DNA of 36,788 bases from Syntrophaceticus schinkii (lineage in GTDB: Bacteria > Bacillota > DSM-12270 > Thermacetogeniales > Thermacetogeniaceae): assembly GCF_000946815.1 (NCBI RefSeq), contig NZ_CDRZ01000024.1, positions 1-36,788 on the forward strand, written 5' to 3'. The position numbers and the translations under genes were made by a program. Shown piece after piece: positions 20,014 through 30,832 of this stretch; the first letter of the stretch is position 1, and each line of letters begins with the position of its first letter. The notes under the pieces were generated by a model. That model was not told the origin of the DNA. It saw only the letters and a program-made list of their open reading frames with translations, and did no database searches.

Positions 20014-20989
20014 CTAATCTGTCCCCAGTTTATCGTTCTCCGATTCTAATTGATCCATGGCAAACGCTGCCGCTCCCAGAATTCCGGACTGCGACCTCAG
20101 CGCTGCCGGGATGATCTTCAGAAAAGCACGATAGGGTGGGTATGTACGCTGATAGGCCTCATGGCGAGCGGGATCCAAGATTAAATCCCCCACACCACAG
20201 GCAACCCCACCACCGATAATAAATGCTCCCGGGTTAAGCAGATTGGCGACATTGGCGATAGCAATCCCTAAATAGCGGCCGGCATTGGCCAACACTGCCT
20301 GAGCCTCTTTGTCTCCGTCAATAGCCGCCTTCCCCACTACCCGTGCATCTATCTTTTCTACACTGCCAGCGATGAAAAGCATATGGCGCCCTTTCCCGGA
20401 CTTAACCAACTGCTGGGCATCCCTCTTGATAGCACAACCTGAAGCCAACCCCTCCAGACAACCCCTGTTCTTACAGGAGCACTCCGGTCCATGTGCATCA
20501 ACGATCATATGGCCAAACTCCCCGGCTCCTCCATGAGCCCCCCCCATAAATCCTTCCTCCCAGAATCAGGCCGCCTCCTACTCCGGTACTGACAGTGATA
20601 TAAACCATGTCTTGATAGCTCTTCCCGGATCCATAGCGGTGCTCCCCAAGAGCTGCCAGGTTGGCATCATTCTCCAACCAGACTGGCATTCCCAGGGCAT
20701 CTTCTATTTTCTTCTTTAAATCAACATTATGCCATTTTAAATTTGGAGAGAAGATAATTGTATCAGTATGGGGGTCAATGTAAGCAGGTACCGCCACCCC
20801 GACCCCCGCCGGATGTTCACCCTCCGGCATCACACTGTACAGGCTGTCCAGGATCCTGTCTGCAACAAGCGAAAATCCACCGTCAGACATAGTAGGGCGT
20901 ATATCTTCACTAATGATCTTTCCCTCGTGATCCACCAATGCTGAATAGATTTTAGTGCCACCGAGATCTAAAGCCAGGATCTTTCCCAT
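20014..20989 (-). CDS. glk: ROK-family glucokinase (frameshifted)
   Basis: Phosphorylates glucose with ATP. Repaired length 324 aa. The N-terminal phosphate loop is LALDLGGTKIYSALVD (D8). Sugar binding: WLENDANLAALGEHRYGSG; second nucleotide motif VSTGVGGGLILGG. Then the ROK zinc-binding part, GGAHGGAGEFGHM followed by PECSCKNRGCLEG. The frame breaks at eight C's (20538-20545); seven join IYGG to AHGGAGEFGH. ATG follows GGAGAGGGG. The last codons (LGTD-stop) lie in a CTGGGGACAG segment resembling the palindromic element core. Next to pgi, so the two supply the first steps of glycolysis. Confidence 0.92.
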
Positions 20990-21032
20990 GGAACCCCTCT
21001 CCTTTTAGTGGTTAGTCATTGATTACATGCTT

Positions 21033-21095
21033 CGGCCTCTGTTTTCTTTATCTGATGGTACCGCCTGGGCGGCATGGGCATCTACCAAGATATCA
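21033..21095 (+). repeat. Dispersed repeat between pgi and glk
   Basis: A segment containing CTGATGGTACCGCCTGGGCG and then GCATCTACC matches 31915-31965, inside another gene, at most positions over roughly 50 bases. A weaker copy of its left end is near 2540-2560. The 167-base pgi-glk gap contains no gene. Confidence 0.5.
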
Positions 21096-21156
21096 ACAAC
21101 CCTGTCTCACCTCAACCGCATCATGGAAAGCAGTGGTTGATGTTGTTTGTCGCCAG

Positions 21157-22530
21157 TTATCTTATTGTAAAAACACGGCTCTGCTCATGGTACTTTTCCA
21201 GCTTCTTTTGGAACTCTTCCTTCCTGGGAAGGAAGTCTTCCCGACCTAATAAAGCGTACGCCTGATGTTTTCCTTCCTCCACACCCGGCTGGTCGTAGGG
21301 GTTGACCCCGTACAGGTTAGCCATAAAGATGGTCAATGCTTCATAAAAATAGAACAATGCACCCAAAGCATGAGCACAGGGTTCCCGCAGGGTAATCCGA
21401 TAGCAGGGATGGCCGGCATTGACCAGGCTCACCTCTGTAGCCAGCTGCTCAATGTGGAGCTGCTCCTGCATTGTATGCCCATCAAAATAAGCATACTCCA
21501 CCTCATCCGGAAAAGCACCTGTTATTTTTAGGTCATCTGGTGCCTGATCTATTTTCACAAAACCATACACTTTGTCAGCGGGGCCCTCCTTAAATAACTG
21601 GAGCAAGGAATGCTGGTCCGTTGCTCCCAGGCAGGACAGGGGTGTCGCCCCCACCCGGACCTCCTCCCCTGCAAGTGTCTCCTTTTTCCCCAGGCTCTCC
21701 GCCCACAGCTGCATAAACCACAATCCGAACTCCACCAGGAGATTACTGTAGTTGAACAGCACATGGGTGGATCTCCCCTCTCGCGAGTATCTGTAAAGGT
21801 ATCCACCTAAAACCATGAGGGGATTTTCCTCAGGAGGAGCAGTGGTTAGTGCTCTCTGCACAGCCGCGGCACCTTCTAAAAGTTCCTGGCAGTCGATGCC
21901 TGCCAGTTCTGCCGGGAAAAAACCCACAGGTGATAAAACAGAATACCTCCCCTGCAGATCCGGCGGAAAATGGAACATAGAGCAGCCGAGCTTGCGGGCG
22001 ATGCGGTTGATCCCGTTATCTTTAGCATCACAGATAATCACAATATCGCGGTCATCCCCACCTGCTTCCTTGTACTTCTTGTAATAATAGATGAAATTGG
22101 CCGCAGTCTCCGGAGTTGACCCGGATTTGCTGGTATAGATTAAAGCTGTCTTCCGAAAGTCCAGGAGCCGTTCCAGCTGAGCCGCGGGAGCAGGATCAAT
22201 ATTGTCGAGAACAAAAATACGTGGGCTGTGCCCTTCCAGTTGATGATAGGGACCCTTGATAAACTCCAAGATGGCCTTGGTACCCAAGGCCGAACCACCA
22301 ATCCCCAGAACCAGGACATTCTCGTATTTTTCCCGCAGCCTGATGGCAGTTGATTTAATTTCATTAATGGTTCCATTATCCAAAAAGGAAAGAGTGATCG
22401 GTGTTCGCTGCCGGCGAAGGTCCTCCTGGAATTTTTGAAAGGTTGAAACAGTTGTGGAACTTAACTCCAGTTTACCTTTCCCTCCCGGGTTCACCAGATG
22501 ACCGGTATCGATCCTCATCAACTCATCCAT
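21157..22530 (-). CDS. pgi: Glucose-6-phosphate isomerase
   Basis: A 457-aa Pgi converting glucose 6-phosphate to fructose 6-phosphate. It is the shorter form typical of Bacillota. SIS-fold motifs: VLVLGIGGSALGTKAI, the phosphate-binding YTSKSGSTPETAANF, DLQGRYSVLSPVGFFPA, and the C-terminal signature YGVNPYDQPGVEEGK with the catalytic lysine. ATG has GGAAAGG upstream. Frame intact. Confidence 0.96.
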   Translation of the reverse strand: MDELMRIDTGHLVNPGGKGKLELSSTTVSTFQKFQEDLRRQRTPITLSFLDNGTINEIKSTAIRLREKYENVLVLGIGGSALGTKAILEFIKGPYHQLEGHSPRIFVLDNIDPAPAAQLERLLDFRKTALIYTSKSGSTPETAANFIYYYKKYKEAGGDDRDIVIICDAKDNGINRIARKLGCSMFHFPPDLQGRYSVLSPVGFFPAELAGIDCQELLEGAAAVQRALTTAPPEENPLMVLGGYLYRYSREGRSTHVLFNYSNLLVEFGLWFMQLWAESLGKKETLAGEEVRVGATPLSCLGATDQHSLLQLFKEGPADKVYGFVKIDQAPDDLKITGAFPDEVEYAYFDGHTMQEQLHIEQLATEVSLVNAGHPCYRITLREPCAHALGALFYFYEALTIFMANLYGVNPYDQPGVEEGKHQAYALLGREDFLPRKEEFQKKLEKYHEQSRVFTIR

Positions 22531-22547
22531 ACCCCCACATCCTTTCC

Positions 22548-22560
22548 GGTGCCAGGCACC
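22548..22560. repeat. Short palindrome GGTGCCAGGCACC
   Basis: A 13-base inverted repeat just upstream of pgi. Related palindromes are GGTGCCAAGCACC at 30820-30832 and GGTGACWGTCACC at 25582 and 25631. All lie between genes. Confidence 0.45.
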
Positions 22561-22633
22561 TGACTTGTTAACTTATTCTACCATTAATCATCCTCTTATA
22601 TTAGTGATCTGATTATCTTCACATTTTCGCCTG

Positions 22634-22725
22634 TCGAGTACCAGCTCCTGGAGTGCCAGGATCGCAGGGTTCCCGCAGGAAGCTACCTGGGCAGTCCATC
22701 GAGTACCAGCTCCCGGAGCGCCAGG
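22634..22725 (-). repeat. Partial duplication of the 3' end of the HAD gene
   Basis: The 27 bases at 22699-22725, which encode the C-terminal LALRELVLD, recur at 22634-22660 with two differences, just downstream of the gene's stop codon. Confidence 0.65.
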
Positions 22726-23507
22726 GCAACTCCATCTTCATTATTGGATGCAGTAATGTAGCGCGCCCGGGCACGCACCTCCGGATAAGCATTGGCAACA
22801 GCAAAACCATAACCCGCATACTCCAGCATCCTCAGATCATTGTAGCTGTCCCCAAAGGCCGCAACCTGTTCGCGTCTTATCCCCAGCCATTCCGCCAGTT
22901 TTCTCAGGGCTGCTCCCTTTGTCGCTTGTGGATGATTGACCTCCAGATAAGTAGGCTTCGATTTCGTCAGATAGGCTTCCAGTCCGGCCTCATTGAGGAT
23001 ATCCCGCAGCTCTTCCAACTCCTGATCAACCACCTGTTGTTCATCGATCAACAGCATTTTATAGGGAAGGTCATTCTCCAAAAGTTCCTCCAGGTCATCC
23101 ACCCTTGTAAAAGGAACCCCCGCCAACCGCGCGTAGTGCTCACCGGCCTTTGTGACACGCTCAACAAAGAGTTTATCTTCCACATATAAGTTGACGTGAA
23201 TTTTCCTCTTGCGCCCATACCGGATCACCACACCGGCCACATCCTTAGAGAGGGGACAGTTGTAAAGCACCTCCCCGGAGAATGCGTTCTTCACCAGGGC
23301 ACCCTGGTAAGTGATCAGCGGAACGTCAAAACCAAGCTGCTCAGCATAAGGGAGTGCCGAAGGCAGCATCCGCCCTGTGGCCAGAGTAACAGTAACCCCC
23401 GCCTCCTGTACCTGCTGCAAAACATCCCGGGAAAACTGTGAAATGGTCAGGTCATCCCGCAGCAAGGTATCATCTAAATCAACGGCTACCAATTTGATGT
23501 TGTGCAT
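22683..23507 (-). CDS. Cof-type HAD-IIB family phosphatase
   Basis: A 274-aa haloacid-dehalogenase hydrolase, probably dephosphorylating sugar phosphates or cofactor phosphates. Motif I is VDLDDTLL with nucleophile D10 and acid/base D12; motif II is in VTLATGRM; motif III/IV is a Lys with AAFGDSYNDLRML. A C2-type cap lies between (about 80-190). Substrate cannot be told from sequence; position beside pgi and glk suggests sugar phosphate turnover. Frame intact. The 3' end is partly duplicated downstream. Confidence 0.9.
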   Translation of the reverse strand: MHNIKLVAVDLDDTLLRDDLTISQFSRDVLQQVQEAGVTVTLATGRMLPSALPYAEQLGFDVPLITYQGALVKNAFSGEVLYNCPLSKDVAGVVIRYGRKRKIHVNLYVEDKLFVERVTKAGEHYARLAGVPFTRVDDLEELLENDLPYKMLLIDEQQVVDQELEELRDILNEAGLEAYLTKSKPTYLEVNHPQATKGAALRKLAEWLGIRREQVAAFGDSYNDLRMLEYAGYGFAVANAYPEVRARARYITASNNEDGVALALRELVLDGLPR

Positions 23508-23689
23508 CCTCAGGTCCTCCAGTTTATTATCTGCTAAACCTCAAACTCCGGATGAGGGTTGAATCCTATACCGACATGACTAATATAAATAATCCCCGCT
23601 AAAAACTAACGCAGAAATTAAGCATCCTAAACATATAGGTAGATGGGCAAGAATCGAGCTAACCGGGAGACGGGGTAGATGTCACCTTT

Positions 23690-23724
23690 GAATAAAGCAA
23701 TAAAGCCAGCCTGCCCCCGTTTAA
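23690..23724 (+). repeat. Dispersed repeat with AATAAAGCAATAAAGC core
   Basis: About 35 bases (GAATAAAGCAATAAAGC, then CAGCCTGCCCCCGTT) recur at 31198-31232 with few differences, in reverse at 35218-35240, and partly at 8676-8691 inside the end of the histidine kinase gene. It occupies the HAD-uvrC gap of 226 bases, which holds no gene. Confidence 0.6.
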
Positions 23725-23733
23725 CAGGAGATG

Positions 23734-25550
23734 TTAGTCATTGTGCAGGAATTGGTACAGTGCCTCAGCGGCCTTCCTGTTCATCCCTGGCACAGCGGCC
23801 AGTTCATCCACAGAGGCCTTGCGCACGCGGGAAAGGGAGCCGAAGTGCCTGAGCAAGGCTGTCTGCCTCTTCTTGCCAATTCCCGGCACCTGCCTCAGGA
23901 TAGATGCCTTCAACTTGCGCTGGCGCAGTGTTTTCTGGTAGCTGAGGGCAAAGCGATGAGCCTCATCCCGGGCCTGCTGCAGCAGGTGCAGCCCGGGGTT
24001 GCTGCGGGAAAGAATAAGTGGGTCGCTGCGCCCCGGCAGGTAGATCTCTTCCTCATCCTCAGCCAGAGAAACCAGATCCGGTTGAGGGAGCTCCATTTGC
24101 TGCAGGGCATCCAGGCTGAGTTGAGCTGCCCCTTGCCACCGTCGAGCACCAGAAGATCGGGCAGGTTATTTTGATCTGCATTCTTGAACCTGCGGGTCAC
24201 TACCTCCCGCATAGCTCTGTAATCATCACCGGCAGTTGGCGTTTTGATCCGGTAGCGCCGGTAATGCGTTTTATCCGGCTGCCCATCTATAAAGCACACT
24301 AATGAGGCTACCGTCTCTTCACCTCCCAGGTGAGAGATGTCGATGCACTCCAGTTTGCGCGGAGAACGCTTTAGTTCCAGGGCATCCTGCAGAGCCAGGG
24401 TCAGGGCCATCCCCTTCTCCTGGGATCTCAGGGAGCGGCGGCAGCGCTGTTCAGCGATCAGGGCCGCGTTTTCTTTGGCCATACCTACCAGTTCTCTACC
24501 CTGCCCACGCTGGGGAAAACGGATCTCCACCTTGCTCCCCTTCATCTCTCCCAGCCAGGCAGCAAGAAGATCAGCATCCTCAGCAGGGGAGCTGACAAGA
24601 ATTGTCGCGGGGATCTCCCTTCCGCCCTGATAGTAACGCTTGATAAAGGAAGAAAGAACCTCTCCAGGCGGCATTTCCTCCGCACCGGTAAGAAAATAGT
24701 GTTCCTTTGCCACCACATTGCCCCCACGATTGCGCAGGATGATCACACAAACCTCATCCAAATAAGAACCTACAGCGAGCACATCCTGATCAGGCCCTGA
24801 GGCCCGGGCTACCCGCTGCTGCTCGTGCAGTTTCTTTACTGCCTCCAATTGGTTGCGAATTCGGGCGGCCTCCTCAAAATCCAGTCTCTCTGAAGCATCC
24901 TTCATCTGCTGGCTCAGGCGCCTTTCCACCTCATGTGTCCTTCCCTCCAGGAAAAGAACCAACTGCTCGATCATCTCTTTGTACTCTTCTGCAGTAACAT
25001 TCCCTACACAGGGCCCCAGGCACTGCTTAATCTGTCCGTTGAGACAGGTTCTGCTGCGGGGCACCAGTTTGCGGTCAGGGCAGGAGCGAAAGAGGAAGAT
25101 CTTTCGCAGGAAGTCCAGGGTTTCTTTGACCGCACCCACATTGGGGTAGGGGCCGAAGTAGCGGGATCCGTCCCGCACCAGAGTGCGTGTCATCATCACC
25201 CTGGGGAACTCCTCTGCAGTCACCCTGATATAGGGATAGGATTTATCATCCTTGAGGTCGATGTTGTACTTTGGCAGGTACTCCTTGATCAGATTGCATT
25301 CCAGAACCAGGGCCTCCGCCTCAGTATCAGTGACGATATACTCCAGGCGTGCCGCCTCCTCGGTCATCCTCCTGATCCGCTCAATAAGCCCCCGGGGCTG
25401 AAAGTAGGAGCGCAGACGATTGGGCAAGGAAACCGCCTTCCCCACATAAATAACCCTCCCCGACCGGTTCCGGAAAATATAAACCCCCGGCCTATCCGGT
25501 ATCAGGTCAAGATCCTTTTTGAATTTCTGTATCGTATATGTGGAAGCCAC
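23734..25550 (-). CDS. uvrC: Excinuclease ABC subunit UvrC (frameshifted)
   Basis: Makes the two incisions in nucleotide excision repair. GIY-YIG nuclease domain at the N-terminus (RPGVYIFRNRSGRVIYVGKA), UVR motif (RLDFEEAARIRNQLEAVKKL, about 210) binding UvrB, RNase H-like C-terminal nuclease (CIDISHLGGEETVASLV) and tandem helix-hairpin-helix (VPGIGKKRQTALLRHFGS, VPGMNRKAAEALYQFL). After GGKGQLNSA the frame runs into nonsense; adding one base near 24113 gives LDALQQMELPQPDLVSL and continues to the stop at 23734 (605 aa). Start is GTG at 25548-25550 with AAGGAG upstream. The region just upstream is a 13-base tandem duplication. Confidence 0.94.
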
Positions 25551-25561
25551 TTGTCCTATCT

Positions 25562-25587
25562 CCTTAACGGTGACCCTTAACGGTGAC
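25562..25587 (-). repeat. 13-bp tandem duplication at the uvrC ribosome binding site
   Basis: CCTTAACGGTGAC occurs twice back to back (25562-25574, 25575-25587). On the gene's strand each unit ends in AAGG, and the uvrC-proximal copy supplies the AAGG of the AAGGAG ribosome binding site. Confidence 0.8.
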
Positions 25588-25680
25588 AGTCACCAAAACG
25601 CCCCACCTGTATAGACAACTATACCAAAAAGGTGACTGTCACCAAAACACCTAACTTGTATAGACAACTTTGCCGAAAAA
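25582..25680 (-). repeat. Two tandem 49/50-bp repeats with GGTGACWGTCACC palindromes
   Basis: Unit 1 (25582-25630) and unit 2 (25631-25680) each open with a 13-base palindrome (GGTGACAGTCACC or GGTGACTGTCACC), continue with CAAAAC, TGTATAGACAACT and end in AAAAA. A third, diverged start (GGTGACAGG) at 25681 runs into palindromic element copy B. Together they fill the uvrA-uvrC gap. Confidence 0.8.
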
Positions 25681-25681
25681 G

Positions 25682-25716
25682 GTGACAGGGTAACAGAGGA
25701 ACCGTCCCTCCGTCAC
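25682..25716 (-). repeat. Constant-core palindromic element, copy B (3' of uvrA)
   Basis: GTGAC (25682-25686) and GTCAC (25712-25716) flank a core reading GGAGGGACGGTTCC on the minus strand, 10 bases after the uvrA stop. GTTAGTGGTTAGTCGTTAG sequence joins it to the gene and supplies the uvrA stop codon. Confidence 0.65.
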
Positions 25717-25726
25717 ATCCTAACGA

Positions 25727-28612
25727 CTAACCACTAACAAGTGCTGTCTTGTCGGCCTGGCGCTGGGTGGGGGTGGAGACCTGGAGCACCTCTTGCAGGT
25801 AGCGACCTGTATAGGAATTGGGGTAGGCGGCAACCTCTTCAGGTGTTCCGGTGGTTACCACCTGGCCGCCACCGGCTCCTCCCTCTGGGCCGAGATCGAT
25901 GATGTAATCCGCTGTTTTGATCACATCGAGGTTGTGCTCGATGACGACAACTGTATTACCCGTTTCCACAAGCCTTTCTAAGACCAGCAAAAGCCTCCTG
26001 ATATCCTCTTTATGCAGCCCGGTTGTGGGCTCATCCAAAATATAAAGGGTGCGGCCATTGCTGCGCCGCGAAAGCTCTGTTGCCAGCTTGACCCGCTGGG
26101 CCTCCCCACCTGAGAGGGTTGTGGCCGGCTGACCGAGCTTGATGTAGCCTAATCCTACATCAACCAATGTTTGCAGCCTGCGGTTCACCTTGGGAATGTT
26201 CTGGAAGAACTCATTGGCCTCACTGACCGTCATATCCAGAACCTCGGCAATATTCTTTCCCTTATACTTGACCTCCAGTGTCTCTCGGTTGTAGCGTCGC
26301 CCCTTGCATTCATCACAGGGGACATAGACATCCGGCAGGAAGTGCATCTCGATCTTGATGATGCCATCCCCACGGCAGGCTTCACAGCGGCCTCCGCGCA
26401 CATTGAAACTGAAGCGGCCCGGGCGGTAGCCCTTCATCCGTGATGCCTGTGTTAGGGAAAAAAGCTCCCGAATCCCATCGAAGGCCCCGGTATAGGTAGC
26501 GGGGTTTGACCTGGGAGTGCGCCCGATGGGAGACTGGTCGATTTTTATTGCTTTATCCAGGTGTTCGACTCCGTACATCTCACTGAATGCTCCGGGATGG
26601 GTACGGGAACGGTTAAGCTTCTGAGCGAGCCCTTTATAGATGATCTCATCCAGCAGGGTGCTCTTTCCTGAACCCGAAACTCCGGTAATACAGACAAAAA
26701 GACCCAGGGGAATCTCCACATCTATATTTTTTAAATTGAACTCTCTGGCACCGGTTACCTTCAACCAGCGATCAGTGGGTTTCCGCCGGGCCTCCGGTAC
26801 AGGGATCTCCCGCTGGCCGCTCAGATACTGGCCTGTAATCGACTCTTTTACCTTGGAGATCTCCTCCACTGTTCCCTGGGCAACCAGCTCACCGCCGTGG
26901 GTTCCGGCACCAGGGCCGATATCGATGATTTGATCTGCATTGAGCATCATCTCTTCATCATGTTCTACAACGATCAGTGTATTACCCAGGTCACGCAAAT
27001 CCTTCAGTGCCTTGATCAGCCTGGTGTTATCCCTGGGATGCAGCCCAATGGTGGGTTCGTCAAGGATATAGAGCACCCCCACCAGACCGGAACCGATCTG
27101 GGTAGCCAAACGAATTCGCTGAGCTTCACCTCCGGCCAGGGTCCCCGCTGCGCGGTCCAGTGTAAGATAATCCAGCCCCACATTGACCAGAAAGCCGAGA
27201 CGGGCCTTGAGCTCCTTGATCACCTGATCAGCGATCTGCTCATCGCGTGGGCTAAGGGAAAGGTTTTCTAAAAATGCACGCGCTTCCAAAACAGTGCAGC
27301 CTGTAACATCCGCTATGTTCCGCTCACCTATAGTTACTGCCAGGCTCTCCGGACACAGTCGTGCACCATTGCAGATAGGACAGGGGCGGGAAGCCATAAA
27401 CCGCTCGATCTCCTCCCGGGCATCCTCAGACTCAGTATCCCGGTGACGGCGCATCAGGTGGTTGACGACCCCCTCGAAACTACCGTACCATGACCTGGTC
27501 TGTCCAAAAGAATCCTCGTAGTGGAAGCGGATTCGCTCATCTGTTCCAAAGAGAAGAACATCCTGCACCTCTTGCGGCAGGTCCTTGTATTTTGTATCCC
27601 AACTGCAACCGTAGTGATCCATGAGGGATTTCACTATCTGTGGGTAGTAGTGCTGTGTGGAATGAGTCCAGGGCAGCAAAGCCCCCGCCCTTACAGTCCT
27701 CTCTGGATCCACAACCAACTGCGGGTCCACCTCCATCCTGTAGCCGAGACCCGAACACTCAGCACAGGCCCCATAAGGGCTGTTAAAGGAAAAGAGGCGT
27801 GGGGTGATCTCCGCCAGACTGATCCCGCACTCCGGGCAGGCAAAGTTTTGGCTGAAAACCATCTCTTCCCCATCCAGAGGAGCTACCACAGCAATCCCCT
27901 CCCCAAGCCCGAGAGCCATCTCCAGTGAATCAGCTAAACGGTTCTCCAGGCCCGGACGCACCACCAGCCGGTCGATCACAACATCAATATCATGCTTCTT
28001 ATATCTGTCCAGTTTGATCTCTTCATCCAGTTCACGGATCTCCCCATTGACACGCACACGCACAAAACCTTTTTTCTGTAGATCAGTGAAGATCCTCTGA
28101 TGCTCACCCTTTTTCCCGCTCACTATAGGAGCAAGGATCTGGATTTTCGTACCCTCAGGAAAAGCAAGGGTCTGGTCCACCATATTTGTAACGGTCTGCT
28201 GTTGCACAGGCCTCCCACACTCAGGACAGTGGGGTTTGCCGATGCGTGCAAACAGCAAACGCAAATAGTCATAGATCTCGGTCACCGTTCCTACAGTAGA
28301 CCGCGGATTGCGGCTTCCCGCCTTCTGGTCGATAGAAATAGCAGGGGAAAGCCCCTCAATATAATCCACATCTGGCTTATCAGCAACCCCCAGAAACTGG
28401 CGGGCATAGGCGGAAAGAGACTCCACATAGCGCCGCTGGCCCTCTGCATAAATGGTATCGAAAGCCAATGAAGATTTCCCAGAACCGGAGATTCCGGTAA
28501 TGACCACCATTTTATGGCGGGGTATCTCCACATCTATATTTTTCAGGTTGTGGACCCGCGCCCCCCGGATAACTATCCTATCCCGTGCCGGAGGTGGATT
28601 TCTTTTTCCCAT
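25727..28612 (-). CDS. uvrA: Excinuclease ABC subunit UvrA
   Basis: The damage-recognition ATPase of nucleotide excision repair, with two ABC ATPase halves. First Walker [21 protein letters not shown], UvrB-interaction region, a zinc finger ([18 protein letters not shown]), signature [19 protein letters not shown], Walker [15 protein letters not shown]. Second Walker [20 protein letters not shown], zinc finger ([16 protein letters not shown]), [15 protein letters not shown] and [14 protein letters not shown]. Start: ATG at 28610-28612 (MGKRNPPP) or GTG three codons upstream; neither has a strong ribosome binding site. It overlaps the uvrB 3' end by 35 bases, suggesting coupling. Frame intact. 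The last residues (LVSG) and stop lie in a dispersed repeat. Confidence 0.97.
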   Translation of the reverse strand: MGKRNPPPARDRIVIRGARVHNLKNIDVEIPRHKMVVITGISGSGKSSLAFDTIYAEGQRRYVESLSAYARQFLGVADKPDVDYIEGLSPAISIDQKAGSRNPRSTVGTVTEIYDYLRLLFARIGKPHCPECGRPVQQQTVTNMVDQTLAFPEGTKIQILAPIVSGKKGEHQRIFTDLQKKGFVRVRVNGEIRELDEEIKLDRYKKHDIDVVIDRLVVRPGLENRLADSLEMALGLGEGIAVVAPLDGEEMVFSQNFACPECGISLAEITPRLFSFNSPYGACAECSGLGYRMEVDPQLVVDPERTVRAGALLPWTHSTQHYYPQIVKSLMDHYGCSWDTKYKDLPQEVQDVLLFGTDERIRFHYEDSFGQTRSWYGSFEGVVNHLMRRHRDTESEDAREEIERFMASRPCPICNGARLCPESLAVTIGERNIADVTGCTVLEARAFLENLSLSPRDEQIADQVIKELKARLGFLVNVGLDYLTLDRAAGTLAGGEAQRIRLATQIGSGLVGVLYILDEPTIGLHPRDNTRLIKALKDLRDLGNTLIVVEHDEEMMLNADQIIDIGPGAGTHGGELVAQGTVEEISKVKESITGQYLSGQREIPVPEARRKPTDRWLKVTGAREFNLKNIDVEIPLGLFVCITGVSGSGKSTLLDEIIYKGLAQKLNRSRTHPGAFSEMYGVEHLDKAIKIDQSPIGRTPRSNPATYTGAFDGIRELFSLTQASRMKGYRPGRFSFNVRGGRCEACRGDGIIKIEMHFLPDVYVPCDECKGRRYNRETLEVKYKGKNIAEVLDMTVSEANEFFQNIPKVNRRLQTLVDVGLGYIKLGQPATTLSGGEAQRVKLATELSRRSNGRTLYILDEPTTGLHKEDIRRLLLVLERLVETGNTVVVIEHNLDVIKTADYIIDLGPEGGAGGGQVVTTGTPEEVAAYPNSYTGRYLQEVLQVSTPTQRQADKTALVSG

Positions 28613-30708
28613 CTGGCACACATACTTTCTTTTGATGCCTCCCTGTCACATCTAATTCTGCATCTATCCCCTCAAAATCAGGTTCTATCTCTTTCCTGGG
28701 CATGCCGCGGCGTGACCGTGCAACCAATTCTTTACGCAGTTCGATGATCAGGTCCCGGGCCTCTGCCGCTCTCTCAAAAGCCAGTTCACGGGCAGCCTGG
28801 CGCATCTCCTGCTCCAGCTGTGAAATAAGCTTCTCCAGCTCTTTTTTGTTCATACTGCCCAGGGACTTGCCGGCCTTGTATGCTCCCTTCTCCTCGGCAA
28901 CCTCTGCGGGAAGGGTGATTTCAATCACACCCCGTACAGCCTTCTGGATGCTGCGTGGGGTAATGCCGTGCTTTTCATTGTAGCTCATCTGGATTCCGCG
29001 TCTTCTGTTGGTCTCATCGATGGCCCGCTGCATGGAGTCAGTGATCCTATCAGCGAACATAATCACTTTACCATCCACATTTCTGGCAGCACGCCCAATG
29101 GTCTGAATCAGAGAGCGCTCAGAGCGCAGGAAACCTTCTTTATCTGCATCCAGGATCGCCACCAGTGCCACCTCCGGGAGGTCCAACCCCTCCCGCAGGA
29201 GGTTAATACCCACCAACACATCAAAAACTCCCAGGCGCAGATCCCTCAGGATCTCCATCCGCTCCAGAGTTTTGATCTCCGAATGCAGGTAACGCACCCT
29301 GATCCCCAGCTCACGCAGATAATCCGTTAGATCCTCGGCCATCTTCTTGGTCAGGGTAGTCACCAGAACCCGCTGCTCTTTTTCCACCCGCATGCGGATC
29401 TCCCCCACCAGATCATCTACCTGCCCTTTGGCGGGGCGCACCTCTACCTCCGGGTCGATCAGCCCGGTGGGTCGCACGATCTGCTCTACCACCTGGTGAC
29501 TGTGATCGGTCTCAAAGGAGCCCGGAGTTGCCGAGACAAAAATGATCTGTGGCACCTTGGACAAAAACTCGTCAAAGCGCAAGGGCCTGTTATCCAGAGC
29601 AGAGGGGAGTCTGAACCCGTAATCCACCAGTGTACTCTTCCTGCTGAAATCCCCCGCATACATCCCATTGATCTGGGGTACGGTGATATGTGACTCATCG
29701 ATCACCACCATGAAATCCTCAGGAAAGAAGTCGATCAAGCAGTAGGGGGGCTCTCCGGGCTTGCGCCCGGTCAGGTGCCGGGAGTAATTCTCGATCCCCT
29801 TACAGATCCCTACCTCCCGCATCATCTCCAGATCATAGCGAGTGCGCTGTTCCAAGCGCTGGGCTTCCAGGAGCTTATCCTCTCTGCGCAGCTCATCCAA
29901 GCGTCCATCCAGTTCCTCCTCGATTCCCTGGATCGCTATCTCCATCCGCTCAGGAGAGGTCACATAGTGAGATGCCGGGAAAACCACCGCATGGAGGCGC
30001 CGGGCCAGGACCTCCCCAGTGAGGGTATCTATTTCTAAAATGCGGTCGATCTCATCACCGAAAAACTCCACCCGCAGGGCCTTCTCCGTAAAAGAGGCCG
30101 GAAAGATTTCCACCACATCACCCCGCACCCGAAAACGCCCCCGGGCAAACTCGTAGTCATTGCGCTGGTAATGGATGTCCACCAGTCGTGCGAGCACCTC
30201 ATCCCCTGTCCACCTGCATGCCCTGGCGCAGGGAAACCATCATCTCCCGGTAATAGACAGGTGAACCCAAACCATAGATACAGGAAACACTGGCCACAAT
30301 GATCACATCATCCCGCTCAAAGATGCTGGCAGTGGCCGAGTGCCGCAGCTTATCTATCTCCTCATTTAATGAGGAATCCTTTTCGATATAGGTATCAGTT
30401 TGAGGCACATAAGCCTCCGGCTGGTAATAGTCATAGTAGCTGACAAAGTACTCCACAGCATGGTCCGGAAAAAACTCCCGGAACTCCCCGCAGAGCTGGG
30501 CAGCCAGTGTCTTATTGGGGGCCATAACCAGTGTGGGCTTCTGCACCTCCTGGATAACTCCGGCGATGGTAAAGGTCTTTCCCGAACCGGTCACCCCCAG
30601 CAAGGTCTGGAAAGGCATACTTGAAGAGATCCCTTCGCTCAAAGAAGCGATGGCCTCCGGCTGGTCCCCGGTTGGAGAAAAGGTAGATTTTAGTGTAAAC
30701 CCCATCAT
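28578..30708 (-). CDS. uvrB: Excinuclease ABC subunit UvrB (frameshifted)
   Basis: The DNA-loading helicase-like subunit of nucleotide excision repair. Walker [16 protein letters not shown] at about 38-52, beta-hairpin [24 protein letters not shown]-like [12 protein letters not shown], motif [11 protein letters not shown], and a C-terminal UVR motif ([20 protein letters not shown]) that binds UvrC. The frame stops after GMQVDRG; removing one C from the four at 30203-30206 gives [19 protein letters not shown] and 709 aa. ATG-ATG at 30703-30708 follows AGGGGG. First gene of uvrB-uvrA-uvrC. Confidence 0.95.
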
Positions 30709-30778
30709 CACACCCCCTGATCAAATTAGCCGCCTCTTTAACAATAAAATGGCAGCCTCTAAGATCTATCCACAAGGC

Positions 30779-30808
30779 ATTATACCATAAAGAAATTATC
30801 CACAACAA
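30779..30808 (-). promoter_or_regulatory. Promoter of the uvrBA operon
   Basis: On the minus strand TTGTTG (30803-30808) is followed after 18 bases by a consensus TATAAT (30779-30784), about 70 bases before the uvrB start. No GAAC-N4-GTTC LexA box is visible between here and uvrB. Confidence 0.6.
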
Positions 30809-30819
30809 CAAAATGAAGA

Positions 30820-30832
30820 GGTGCCAAGCACC
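30820..30832. repeat. Short palindrome GGTGCCAAGCACC
   Basis: Related to the palindrome at 22548-22560. It lies just upstream of the uvrB promoter and is followed by CTGGTACCACC. Confidence 0.4.
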
